NCBI RefSeq assembly: GCF_041224425.1
Contig: NZ_JBGFGL010000075.1
Location: 248,001-312,000 of the forward strand
Direction of reading: 5' to 3'
Origin: Psychroserpens sp041224425
Lineage (GTDB): Bacteria > Bacteroidota > Bacteroidia > Flavobacteriales > Flavobacteriaceae
Length of the DNA: 64,000 nucleotides
How positions within the stretch are numbered: the stretch's first letter is position 1; each line of letters begins with the position of its first letter. The position numbers were made by a program, and so were the translations under genes. Positions 42,373-50,632 of the stretch are shown here, piece after piece. The notes under the pieces were generated by a model. The model searched no databases, was not told the origin of the DNA, and worked only from the letters and a program-made list of their open reading frames with translations.

Positions 42373-43053
42373 TTATTTATAAACGTTATCGAAAGTCGCT
42401 CGTGATATATATCCTAAGTCTATCAATTCACTTTTATCATCAATTGGTTTTAGATAGCCATTTTGTAGGTAAACGATTGTGTCGGCTAAACTTATCACAT
42501 TTTCATAGTCGTGGTCTGTAATGATGAATCCTTTTGAAGCTTTCAATTTCTTGATGTAATCAATGATGTAGGTTTTGATGATCGGACTCACTCCGTTGAA
42601 AGGTTCATCCAATAATATGAATTCTGCATCAGAATGTACTATGAGCAATATTTCAACCATTCTTCTTTCACCACCAGATAAGTGTTGGTTTTCTTTGTAT
42701 AATAAGGGTTTAATATGTTCATTTTCCAGAAGGATAGGTCTGTTTTCCTTTCTTAGAAACAAGTGTATTAAGGTTCTTATAGAAATATTATTCGGTAAAA
42801 AGTTGTCTTGAGGTAAATAATTGATCAGGTTCTTTCTGTCTGAATTGTTTTTGATGACTTTGTTGCCAACTCTAACGAATTTAGATTCTGCTTTTTCAGT
42901 TCCAAAGATGATTTTAAGAAGTGTGGATTTTCCTGAACCGTTACGACCAATGAGGCCTTTGATTTCTCCTTTATTGCAAGACATGAAAATATCACTCAGA
43001 ATAATTTTATTTCCAAAGGATTTTGTGACGCTATCTATATGAAGTGAGTTCAA
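42373..43053 (-). CDS. ABC transporter ATPase without a conventional permease
   Basis: 226 residues from TTG 43053. This start makes a TTGA overlap with the stop of the small membrane protein and removes an unlike N-terminal tail. Walker A is GRNGSGKST, the signature is LSGGERR (intact), and Walker B is FILLDEP; the switch histidine is in ITDHDY. The next gene upstream, 91 residues, is the only membrane partner present, so this may be an unusual exporter or a regulator. The substrate is unknown. Confidence 0.85.
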   Translation of the reverse strand: MNSLHIDSVTKSFGNKIILSDIFMSCNKGEIKGLIGRNGSGKSTLLKIIFGTEKAESKFVRVGNKVIKNNSDRKNLINYLPQDNFLPNNISIRTLIHLFLRKENRPILLENEHIKPLLYKENQHLSGGERRMVEILLIVHSDAEFILLDEPFNGVSPIIKTYIIDYIKKLKASKGFIITDHDYENVISLADTIVYLQNGYLKPIDDKSELIDLGYISRATFDNVYK

Positions 43054-43325
43054 ATTATGGCCAAGATTAAAACATTTATAATTCCGAAAACAACAGTTGA
43101 AATCCAAAGTTTCGTATTGGTTAATCCTAAATTATAGTAGTAATAGTATTGGTTTTTATTCTTGACTTCATAGAAAAAGAAGTGCACAAAAGGAGACACG
43201 CAAAGAAAGATCAATCCGATAACTTTAAGGTCACCACCAAATACCAATCCTATTAAAACAGCAATGGCATAGGATATAAACACTATTTTTCTTTGAAATA
43301 AAAGGATGTTTTTAAGGAATCTCAA
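43050..43325 (-). CDS. Small membrane protein coupled to an ABC ATPase
   Basis: This 91-residue protein starts with TTG at 43325 (an in-frame TGA lies four codons upstream). It has about four hydrophobic segments (12-27, 33-50 and 71-90 are clear) and the motif NQYYYYYNLGLTNTKLW. The stop overlaps the ATPase start by 4 bases. I recall similar YYYYNLG proteins beside ABC ATPases in Bacteroidota, but I cannot name the family. It is too short for a standard permease. Confidence 0.65.
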   Translation of the reverse strand: MRFLKNILLFQRKIVFISYAIAVLIGLVFGGDLKVIGLIFLCVSPFVHFFFYEVKNKNQYYYYYNLGLTNTKLWISTVVFGIINVLILAII

Positions 43326-43351
43326 AAGTGGCTGTTTTCAAATTAGTGGTG

Positions 43352-43795
43352 TTATGATAAGGCTTTCCTAAATCCGATACGACTACTGCCATCAGAATAC
43401 CAGTTTTCCATTTCAGTAAATTGTCTATAGCCATGTCTGTTGTAAAATCGGATGGTTGCAGCTCCTGAAGTCCATAACCAAATGTTCTGAACACCGATTG
43501 CTTTAGTGTGATGTTCCAATGCTTCCAAAAGATCAGAACCGATGCCTTGATCTCGAAATTCTTTATCGATAAATAAATCGGTTAAATGGAACCAACCAGA
43601 ATAGCGATCTCCATTTTTATGAGCTAATCCTGAAGCGCATCCCACAAGTTTGTTGTCTTTCATAGCCACAAAGCTCATTTGTTGAGTACTTTCAAGTGCG
43701 ATCCCTTCTTCAATAGAAAGCTTGTCAAAGCCAGTATTCACATGTTCGATTTCCTTTGAGGTTAATTCGCGATTGACAATTTTAATTCCCTTCAT
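43352..43795 (-). CDS. GNAT-family N-acetyltransferase
   Basis: This 147-residue cytoplasmic protein has the GNAT motif A LTDLFIDKEFRDQGIGSDLL (R/Q-x-x-G-x-G/A) that binds acetyl-CoA, and a C-terminal AATIRFYNRHGYRQF. The substrate (amine, antibiotic or peptide) is unknown. It ends 26 bp before the 91-residue membrane gene starts and may be co-transcribed with it. Confidence 0.88.
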   Translation of the reverse strand: MKGIKIVNRELTSKEIEHVNTGFDKLSIEEGIALESTQQMSFVAMKDNKLVGCASGLAHKNGDRYSGWFHLTDLFIDKEFRDQGIGSDLLEALEHHTKAIGVQNIWLWTSGAATIRFYNRHGYRQFTEMENWYSDGSSRIGFRKALS

Positions 43796-44128
43796 GTCAT
43801 ACTATAGTTTATGTTTATGTGACAATACCAAAACTATGGATAAAAATGCTTTGTATTTATTCATTTAACCAGTTTGTTTTTTGATAGATTTAATTAAAAG
43901 TACAAATTTTAAAAAAGAGGATTCTCTTGGTTAGAATAGAAGTATCTGATTTTTGTAGTCTAAACAACGTATGTAATTTGTGTTATCTAATGAATTATTA
44001 TTTAACTTAATATTTTTAAGTCAGCAATAAATGTTAAACTGGTATTAAAGTAGCAGCAGTAAAAGTGGCAAGTATACGTAAAGTTATATATTAAGTTAAT
44101 AAAAGAGAACAATCACTTTTTATACCTA
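43796..44128. other. 333-bp intergenic gap with no gene seen
   Basis: This AT-rich gap separates the divergent GNAT and PAP2 genes. I find no open frame of credible length, tRNA or clear hairpin. Promoters for both neighbours should lie here; no exact TAnnTTTG box stood out. Confidence 0.6.
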
Positions 44129-44140
44129 TTGTTCAAAATA

Positions 44141-44881
44141 ATGCAGTGTATGGTAAAATGGCTAACAATACTTGTAGAATGGGTGCGAAATAAAATAGTT
44201 CCGCGCTTTAGTAAATACCGATCTAAGCTACCCTATATAATTATTGTTGTTTTTGCCCTTATAGTTGTTGTCGTTGGGATTAATGTTTTTATAGAACTTA
44301 CAGATACGCTCAGTTCTGATAAACTTATTGCTTATGACACTAAAATAACAAACTATATCACTTCTTTCCGTAGTCCAGCACTTGATAGTTACTTCATTAC
44401 GATGACCAAAATTGGTGATGTTCATGGCTATCTCATTATATTAGGGATTGCACTTCTGCTTACTATTTTGGTCTTTAGAAAGTGGAAATATATCGGACAG
44501 ATTACCCTTGTTTTGTTTTTGGCTAGTTTTTCAAATGTAATTTTAAAACGTGTTATAGATCGTGCTCGTCCAGACGACATTGAACATCTTGTGGTTGTGA
44601 ATACCCTTAGTTATCCTAGTGGTCATGCGATGAGTGCCATGGCATTTTATGGATTTTTAATTTTTTTGGTCTCTTTTCTGAACGTTCATAAATTACTTAA
44701 AATGATAATCATATCATTATTACTGTTACTCATCCTTAGTATAGGTGTTAGCCGAATCTATCTTGGAGTACACTTCCCTTCGGATATTGCTGGAGGGTTT
44801 ATAGCGGGATTAATATGGGTATTCTTCTGTATCTTTATCTTTAACGTGATTGAAGTATTCCGAAGAGATCCAAGTACCTAA
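44141..44881 (+). CDS. PAP2-family membrane phosphatase
   Basis: 246 residues from ATG 44141; TTG 44129 is also possible. It has six hydrophobic helices. The phosphatase motifs are KRVIDRARPDD (KX6RP), SYPSGHAMSAMAF (PSGH) and SRIYLGVHFPSDIAGG (SRX5HX3D), all complete. It removes phosphate from lipid substrates such as undecaprenyl diphosphate or phosphatidate at the membrane. It is followed 48 bp later by a protein with a kinase-like loop, on the same strand. Confidence 0.92.
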   Translation: MQCMVKWLTILVEWVRNKIVPRFSKYRSKLPYIIIVVFALIVVVVGINVFIELTDTLSSDKLIAYDTKITNYITSFRSPALDSYFITMTKIGDVHGYLIILGIALLLTILVFRKWKYIGQITLVLFLASFSNVILKRVIDRARPDDIEHLVVVNTLSYPSGHAMSAMAFYGFLIFLVSFLNVHKLLKMIIISLLLLLILSIGVSRIYLGVHFPSDIAGGFIAGLIWVFFCIFIFNVIEVFRRDPST

Positions 44882-44929
44882 ATGTTTAAAAATTACTATT
44901 TTTTATTGAATTGAAATACTAACTGTTCC

Positions 44930-46219
44930 ATGCGTAAAATTTTATTTTTTCTGGTTGTCATACTAATCGTGTTTATTGCGATGGTTTATCTTTCACTTTT
45001 TGAAACCAAGAAAACGTTTGCTACTTGTAAGATTCTAAGTGTAGATGATATAACTCGAACTGATTTTAAAGAGTTTGATTCTGTTACTGTGGCAGCCAAT
45101 CTTTTATACGAAGCCAGTTTTCTAAAAGAAATTATGCAGGGCGAACAGTATCGTGACGCATGGAGTACACCAGTTACAGTACCGATTGTGTTTTTGGACA
45201 CTCTAAAAGGCGGTATGAGGATTGTGAAAGAAGGTGGTGGCAATCAAACCCATTCAATTAAAATAGCAGATTCGAAAGGAGTTTTGTATACCTTGCGAAG
45301 TTTGAGCAAAAATCCAGAACCACTAATTCCCGAAATAGCTGAAGATTTACACCTAGAGAACATTGTCGTTGATGGTGTTTCGGCACAGCATCCTTACGCT
45401 GCCTTATTGGTAGCGCAGCTTGCAGATGCTGTAGATGTACTTCATACGCAACCTCAATTGGTTTTTGTTCCTGAGCAAGAGGCTTTGGGTGATTATAATA
45501 AAAAATATGGCAATAGATTGTATTATTTAGAGTACGAAAGTGAAGGACCCGTTAACTGGACACGGCTAACCAATGTTAAAGAACTTATTGACACAGACGA
45601 CTTACTAGAATTACAAAACAAAAAAGAAGTTCCTGTGATACTAAATAAAAATGCCTTGATACGTGCGCGTCTTTTTGATAATATTATTGGTGATTGGGAT
45701 CGCCATGCCAAGCAATGGGGTTGGGCCATTCAAGAACACAATGGAATATCAACAGCAACACCTATTCCAACCGATCGAGATAATGCGTTTTTTAAGGGAG
45801 ATGGTATCATTCCAACGTTAATAACTAACGATAGTTTTCATCCTGAAGTTCAAAGTTTTGATTCAGAAAAAGTTTTTGATGAAGGATTGGTTTCCAAGTT
45901 TGATATTTACTTCCTTAGGAATACTACTTTAGCTCAATTTACAGATGAAGCGCAACAACTTTCCCAACTTCTCACCAATGAAGCGATAGATAACGCTTTT
46001 AAGATTTGGCCTGCTACAATTGATAGTTTAGATGGTAAAATGCTTCGTGACCAAATAAAGCATCGACGGAATAATATTGTTAATACTGCAGCTCAATTTT
46101 ATAAAACTATCCAAGCGCAACCCAAAGAAGAACTAACTTTAAAGGGATGTGAAGATGTACCTCTTGAAGGGCTTATGCGCTATTGTTTTGATTGTAATCA
46201 GCTTCTTGAAAAGTTATAA
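44930..46219 (+). CDS. Exported protein with PI3K/HipA/Fam20-like catalytic loop
   Basis: This 429-residue protein has a signal or anchor helix (about 3-25). A basic-lobe segment TLKGGMRIVKEGGGNQTHSI may bind nucleotide. Residues 254-262 read GDWDRHAKQ (D255, D257, R258, H259) and 282-285 read DRDN, in the order of the catalytic and metal-binding loops of PI3K-like, HipA and Fam20 kinases. A LIGDWDRH...W then DRD arrangement also recurs, from memory, in Bacteroidota surface phosphatases. It could be an extracytoplasmic kinase. It pairs with the PAP2 gene. Confidence 0.65.
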   Translation: MRKILFFLVVILIVFIAMVYLSLFETKKTFATCKILSVDDITRTDFKEFDSVTVAANLLYEASFLKEIMQGEQYRDAWSTPVTVPIVFLDTLKGGMRIVKEGGGNQTHSIKIADSKGVLYTLRSLSKNPEPLIPEIAEDLHLENIVVDGVSAQHPYAALLVAQLADAVDVLHTQPQLVFVPEQEALGDYNKKYGNRLYYLEYESEGPVNWTRLTNVKELIDTDDLLELQNKKEVPVILNKNALIRARLFDNIIGDWDRHAKQWGWAIQEHNGISTATPIPTDRDNAFFKGDGIIPTLITNDSFHPEVQSFDSEKVFDEGLVSKFDIYFLRNTTLAQFTDEAQQLSQLLTNEAIDNAFKIWPATIDSLDGKMLRDQIKHRRNNIVNTAAQFYKTIQAQPKEELTLKGCEDVPLEGLMRYCFDCNQLLEKL

Positions 46220-46232
46220 ATAAAGAACACAT

Positions 46233-47252
46233 CTATTCTTTTTTCTTCAAAATCTTAACAATTCGATTGATAGTGATTTCTGATAAATTCCACTCATAAC
46301 CATTAAAATCTGTTGTATTTATAAATTGCACAACAACGGTGTCGATATCGTCATGGTATTCGGCAAGACTTTGGTACCCAGGAACCAATCCTCCATGTTC
46401 GTATTCGTAAATAGAAGCGTAGATTTCTTCTTCACCTTCTTTAAATACCGAACCATCATTTAACGCTCTTAAGAATATTCCAACATCTTGTGCAGTAGCG
46501 AGCATGCCGTTTTCATTTTCCTTAAAATCTTGCTCCAAACCTACATAATAACCACTCATTACATCGTCTAAATTGACTTCTTTCAAAGAAAAAAATGTAT
46601 TGTTCAGTTCAAGGGGTATTAATATGTGCTCCTTGATATATTTTTCATGGCTATAACCTAAAACCTTATCCATGATTTTTCGTAGCAATAAATAATTGGT
46701 GTTTGAATATGCATAGCCTTTATCAGGTTCGAAATGTGCTGGTAAATCGAGCGCAAATTCAAGCGCCTTTTTACCATTTTCTTGTTCATTTTCCCAATAA
46801 GCAGGATTATCTGTGAAATTTGGAATTCCACTACGATGTTGAACCATGTGCCTCAATGTGATATGTTCAGCATTTTCAATTCTGCCTACTAGTTCTGGAA
46901 AGTAATCTGATAAAGCATCATCTAAAGATAAGCGATTGGTATGGGCTAGTTTTGTGATGGCAACTGCAGTATACAGTTTACTGATGCTTGCAATTTTAAA
47001 TAATGATTGTGGGTCTGCAGGGATTTTATTTTCCCGATTTTTCCAACCACCTGTATAAAATGCTGGAGGTTCTCCTCCCTTATCTACATACACTATCATT
47101 CCATCAAAACCATGACCAATTGCTTCATCAACTTGTTCTTGAACCGTATTTGGCAAGGGTAAAATCCATGCCCAAACCAAAATCCATGGTACAAAGTACA
47201 AGGAGATTGCTGTTCCTACCAGTAATACGATTCTAAATATCTTTTTTTTCAT
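46233..47252 (-). CDS. Serine beta-lactamase-family hydrolase (class C/DD-peptidase-like)
   Basis: This 339-residue protein has an N-terminal signal anchor (about 5-30). The active site has SISK (SxxK) in LFKIASISKLYTAVAIT, a YSN tyrosine in YAYSNTNYLLLRK, and HGGLVPGYQS as the KTG-like element. The family covers DD-carboxypeptidases, esterases and beta-lactamases; nothing here shows antibiotic hydrolysis. It converges on the kinase-like gene with a 13-bp gap and starts the long same-strand stretch. Confidence 0.88.
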   Translation of the reverse strand: MKKKIFRIVLLVGTAISLYFVPWILVWAWILPLPNTVQEQVDEAIGHGFDGMIVYVDKGGEPPAFYTGGWKNRENKIPADPQSLFKIASISKLYTAVAITKLAHTNRLSLDDALSDYFPELVGRIENAEHITLRHMVQHRSGIPNFTDNPAYWENEQENGKKALEFALDLPAHFEPDKGYAYSNTNYLLLRKIMDKVLGYSHEKYIKEHILIPLELNNTFFSLKEVNLDDVMSGYYVGLEQDFKENENGMLATAQDVGIFLRALNDGSVFKEGEEEIYASIYEYEHGGLVPGYQSLAEYHDDIDTVVVQFINTTDFNGYEWNLSEITINRIVKILKKKE

Positions 47253-47406
47253 AATGTTATTTGTCTTTCAGAAGCATGGGATATTTGTAAATGTCGTAGA
47301 CAAATTTCCTTTTTTACATTTTTAAAGGGAAGTATTAATTTCTGAATTGTTGAATCCTATTGATGAACTGTTCATTCACTCTTGGATTTCTTCCATAGTA
47401 TTAATT

Positions 47407-48198
47407 TTACTGATGTTTTTGAATCTCTTGTTCGAGTATTGACAACATATTGGTAATTCTGTCCCTTAATGTTTGAGATTGAAAATTAGCGATTTGGCTA
47501 AAGGTTATTACTTGGCTAACGATGCCTTCAAGTTCTGTGTCTGAAAGAACATTGTTCAGGTCTACATTCTTTTTTGACTGACCAATACTGAATTTATAAT
47601 TGTAATTTTTGTCTAGGGCTTCTGTAGGTGTGTAACCATCTTTCCATACATTATTGTTGATATTTCTAGAAACGCCGAGTCTAATAGCACAAGGAATGAT
47701 CATTTCCGTTCTAAATTTTTGGTATTCTAACTCTATTTCTTGCACTTGATATACTTCTGAAGACCAATTTGATAAGATCCTAACGAGTTCCTGGTTCCGA
47801 ATCAGTCGTAATTTATCAGTACCAACAATATCATTCTTAATTGGGTCGAATGTAGGATCTCTTATAATTTTTGAAAAAGAGTTGTAAAAGAGGTCTTCAT
47901 CAACTGAATTAGGGTCGTCAATAAAATTTAGTAATTTATTACAAGCCACTAAAGCTTCATTTCGCATCAGTATTTTTTCATCTAACTGTAAAAGATTGCT
48001 TTGATACTCGTTTTGCAATTGCTTGAGGATTAAGCCCTCTGTTTCTAAATCTTTTTGGTTTTCATTCCAATTATTAATACTTAAAGCGATTAATATTCCA
48101 ATTACCACAAGTACAATTTCACCTATAGCGTAAATGAGATATTTTCTGAATTTATTTTCGGAGAGGAGGCTTTGCCTGATTTTTCTAAAAAACTTCAT
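47407..48198 (-). CDS. DUF6090 membrane protein, copy 1
   Basis: This 263-residue protein starts FRKIRQSLLSENKFRKYLIY, followed by a single transmembrane helix (GEIVLVVIGILIALSINNW, about 27-45). The rest is a helical domain. The N-terminus is nearly the same as in the copies at 56326 and 61109, and the C-terminal domain differs. Function unknown; the form suggests an anchor with a variable sensor domain. Confidence 0.85.
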   Translation of the reverse strand: MKFFRKIRQSLLSENKFRKYLIYAIGEIVLVVIGILIALSINNWNENQKDLETEGLILKQLQNEYQSNLLQLDEKILMRNEALVACNKLLNFIDDPNSVDEDLFYNSFSKIIRDPTFDPIKNDIVGTDKLRLIRNQELVRILSNWSSEVYQVQEIELEYQKFRTEMIIPCAIRLGVSRNINNNVWKDGYTPTEALDKNYNYKFSIGQSKKNVDLNNVLSDTELEGIVSQVITFSQIANFQSQTLRDRITNMLSILEQEIQKHQ

Positions 48199-48240
48199 TG
48201 TTAAAGGTTAGTGTCTCTAAAGATATGATTTTTAGTGAAT

Positions 48241-48711
48241 TCAAGTTCTGCTGTGCTTTTCCCAATTTTCTTTGGTCATCACAAACTTTATTTCACCATT
48301 TCCATGTGTGCCGATTTCGGTCCATCCTGTTTTTCTGTAAAAATTTTCAGCCCTTGTTTTCTTGTCTGTACTTAACCAAATATTATCAGAGGTTTGACTA
48401 AAATACCAATCTAACATGATTTTCTGTAATTGCTTTCCTATGCCATTGCACTCAAAATTTGGTTCTATGAAAAGAGCCCAAACATTCCGTTCTTTTAAAT
48501 CGACAATAGAAAATCCGATGATTTGGTTTTCAATTTCACCAACCCAACCCTTTCCACGGTTGGTTATGAACTCTAAACAAAGCTCATCTGTGACTAAATT
48601 GGGATTTGATAATATGTTTTCTCTAACTGAATTTCTTACACGTTGAATTTGTTTTATATCATTTGCAGTAGCTACTCTAAAATTCAATTTATTGAAATTC
48701 ATGTGTTTCAT
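48241..48711 (-). CDS. GNAT-family N-acetyltransferase
   Basis: This 156-residue protein (ATG 48711 or 48702) has RVATANDIKQIQRVRNSVRE and the acetyl-CoA loop FIEPNFECNGIGKQLQKIML. The C-terminal KKTRAENFYRKTGWTEIG is the conserved GNAT tail. The substrate is unknown. It ends 42 bp before the first DUF6090 copy and is transcribed the same way. Confidence 0.88.
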   Translation of the reverse strand: MKHMNFNKLNFRVATANDIKQIQRVRNSVRENILSNPNLVTDELCLEFITNRGKGWVGEIENQIIGFSIVDLKERNVWALFIEPNFECNGIGKQLQKIMLDWYFSQTSDNIWLSTDKKTRAENFYRKTGWTEIGTHGNGEIKFVMTKENWEKHSRT

Positions 48712-48799
48712 TGAATCAATTACTTCTAGTAGATAACATCTTTATAGAAATGGCTTTTTGAAAATCGTGTCGCTGCGTTAGTTTTATGATGAGCGCTTA

Positions 48800-50254
48800 T
48801 TACTGGTTAGTCATAAATGTTCCTTTAATATCATCATAATAGTACAATTCTTTCAGTGGTAGGCCATTTTCATCAAAAATTTTGCTCCAAGTGTTTAAAG
48901 GTTCCCAAATACAGGTACCATTTCCTCTATTGTTTGGTAAATTGAATACCATATCATTTACCGCTTTTTTGAAAGCGCTGTATTCAACAACATTCACATC
49001 TTTTTTATATCGATCAATAATGTCCAGCATATTACTGTTGAGATCATCTAATGTACAGTGCCATATAGGGTAGTAGGAGAGTCCAATGATATCAAATTCG
49101 ACTCCACGTGCTATCATGTTGTCAAACCAAAATGTCGTCTCCTTATTTTGTCCGCCTAGCGCCAAATGCATCATTATCTTTGTGTTTGGATCTACTTCTC
49201 TTACAGCTTCTGAACCTGCTTTTAACAAGCTCGCTAGATTATCTAAATTTGAAATATGACCTTCTGGCCAAACTATACCATGATTAACTTCATTTCCTAT
49301 TTGTACCATCTCTGGCATTGTGCCTTGGTTTTTTAGTTCTTGGAGCACTGATTTTGTATACTCCTTAAGCGTACTGGTGAGCTCATTAAATTCCAATCCT
49401 TCCCAAGCTTTAGGTTTAAACTGCTTTTGTGGGTCGGCCCAAGTATCGCTGTAGTGAAAATCTAATAGCAAATGTAGTCCTGCATCTTTAATACGTTTTG
49501 CCATTTGCAAGGTATAGTCCAATCCGCAAAACCCTTTTTCTGGAGAATAGCCATTTTCATTTTCAGGATTGACAAACACTCGTAAGCGGATATAATTAAA
49601 TCCATGGTTTTTTAGAATCTCAATGGCATCCTTTTCTTGACCATCATCATGAAAAACCATTCCTCTGGCTTCAAGTTGAGGTAAAAAGGAAATATCGGCA
49701 CCCAACATCTCTGGTTCAATTTTAGGTCCTTTGGTAATTTGCGAGGTTGTAGGTTTCAATAATTCTACATCGGCTGAAATGGTGTGTATTTCGTGAGAAG
49801 CTGGCCAAAGACTGTCTGTTACTACTTCAACTTTTATTTTATCGGTTGTATTTCCAGCTCTAAGCCATAATTTTTTTACACCATTCGAAATTTTTGATTT
49901 CCAAATGGAGAGGGTATCAGATTTTAAAACTGATTCGATCTCTGAGCTATCAATATCTATAATTGTGGCATCTCCTTTAACACTAATGCGAAAGGGTAAT
50001 GACGCATCTTTAATTTCCATTCCTGTGCTGTCTACAGCGCTTATGCGTAATAAAGATTGATCTTTACCATTGGCTATCATTGTAGTTTTATAACTTGCAA
50101 ATACAAGCGCGTTGGGTTTGCCTGAAGCGACTTGGTACCAATCTGAATAATCCTTGGCTGGTTGTTTGGTTTCATCTGGTTTTTTATCCGTTTTTTGATT
50201 GCAGGACACAAAAAACATAAGAAAGATGAAACTTAAAATGGCGTGGTTTTTCAT
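48800..50254 (-). CDS. Family GH53 endo-beta-1,4-galactanase lipoprotein
   Basis: This 484-residue protein has a lipoprotein signal (FVSC near residue 18). An Ig-like domain (about 40-155) precedes the TIM-barrel GH53 domain, which starts GADISFLPQLEARGMVFHDD. The catalytic acid is in VQIGNEVNHGIVWPEG, and the nucleophile is in VNVVEYSAFK. DFHYSDTWADPQKQ is the family signature. It cleaves beta-1,4-galactan, as found in pectin side chains. It follows the 122-residue secreted protein by 9 bp. Confidence 0.92.
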   Translation of the reverse strand: MKNHAILSFIFLMFFVSCNQKTDKKPDETKQPAKDYSDWYQVASGKPNALVFASYKTTMIANGKDQSLLRISAVDSTGMEIKDASLPFRISVKGDATIIDIDSSEIESVLKSDTLSIWKSKISNGVKKLWLRAGNTTDKIKVEVVTDSLWPASHEIHTISADVELLKPTTSQITKGPKIEPEMLGADISFLPQLEARGMVFHDDGQEKDAIEILKNHGFNYIRLRVFVNPENENGYSPEKGFCGLDYTLQMAKRIKDAGLHLLLDFHYSDTWADPQKQFKPKAWEGLEFNELTSTLKEYTKSVLQELKNQGTMPEMVQIGNEVNHGIVWPEGHISNLDNLASLLKAGSEAVREVDPNTKIMMHLALGGQNKETTFWFDNMIARGVEFDIIGLSYYPIWHCTLDDLNSNMLDIIDRYKKDVNVVEYSAFKKAVNDMVFNLPNNRGNGTCIWEPLNTWSKIFDENGLPLKELYYYDDIKGTFMTNQ

Positions 50255-50263
50255 CTAAATTGA

Positions 50264-50632
50264 TTAATTGTCGATTTTTTCAAAATCTACTTTTGCATTT
50301 ATCTTTTCCTTGGAGTTGGCATCGAGATATAGTTCATGCTCTTTCAGAAGCTTAATTTTCTTAACTTCTTTGCTGGCAATAGTGATTGTGTTTATTATTT
50401 TTCCTTTTTGCTGAATTCTAATAGAAAAGCTGCTTTTTCCAATATTTTTTACAATTGCAAAACAATCTTTTCCGTAATAAGGATTGATAGCACCATCTTG
50501 TCCTGGGCCTTTGCCAGTCATCAACATGCTTTGCGAAGGTTCTAATTCAAATTCTGATTCTGATTCTGATTGTGCAATTAGTTCATATTGACATAGAAAA
50601 GCGACACATAGTAATAAGAGGTATTTTTTCAT
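50264..50632 (-). CDS. Small secreted protein of the GH53 gene run
   Basis: This 122-residue protein has a signal peptide (cut near IAQ, about residue 21), then an acidic repeat SESESEFELEPSQ encoded by a short tandem of ATTCTG-type units. The mature domain has strands DCFAIVKNIGKSSFSIRI and KIINTITIASKEVKKI. Function unknown. It starts one base after the BspA-like gene stop and is 9 bp upstream of the galactanase gene. Confidence 0.65.
   Translation of the reverse strand: MKKYLLLLCVAFLCQYELIAQSESESEFELEPSQSMLMTGKGPGQDGAINPYYGKDCFAIVKNIGKSSFSIRIQQKGKIINTITIASKEVKKIKLLKEHELYLDANSKEKINAKVDFEKIDN

Noticed and set aside
46233..47252. Antibiotic-resistance beta-lactamase
   Set aside because: SxxK and YSN are present, but these are shared by esterases and DD-peptidases. 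Nothing shows drug hydrolysis.
50540..50575. Short tandem repeat ATTCTG in the secreted 122-residue gene
   Set aside because: Only about three units, in frame, encoding SESESE. It is too short to call a phase-variation tract.
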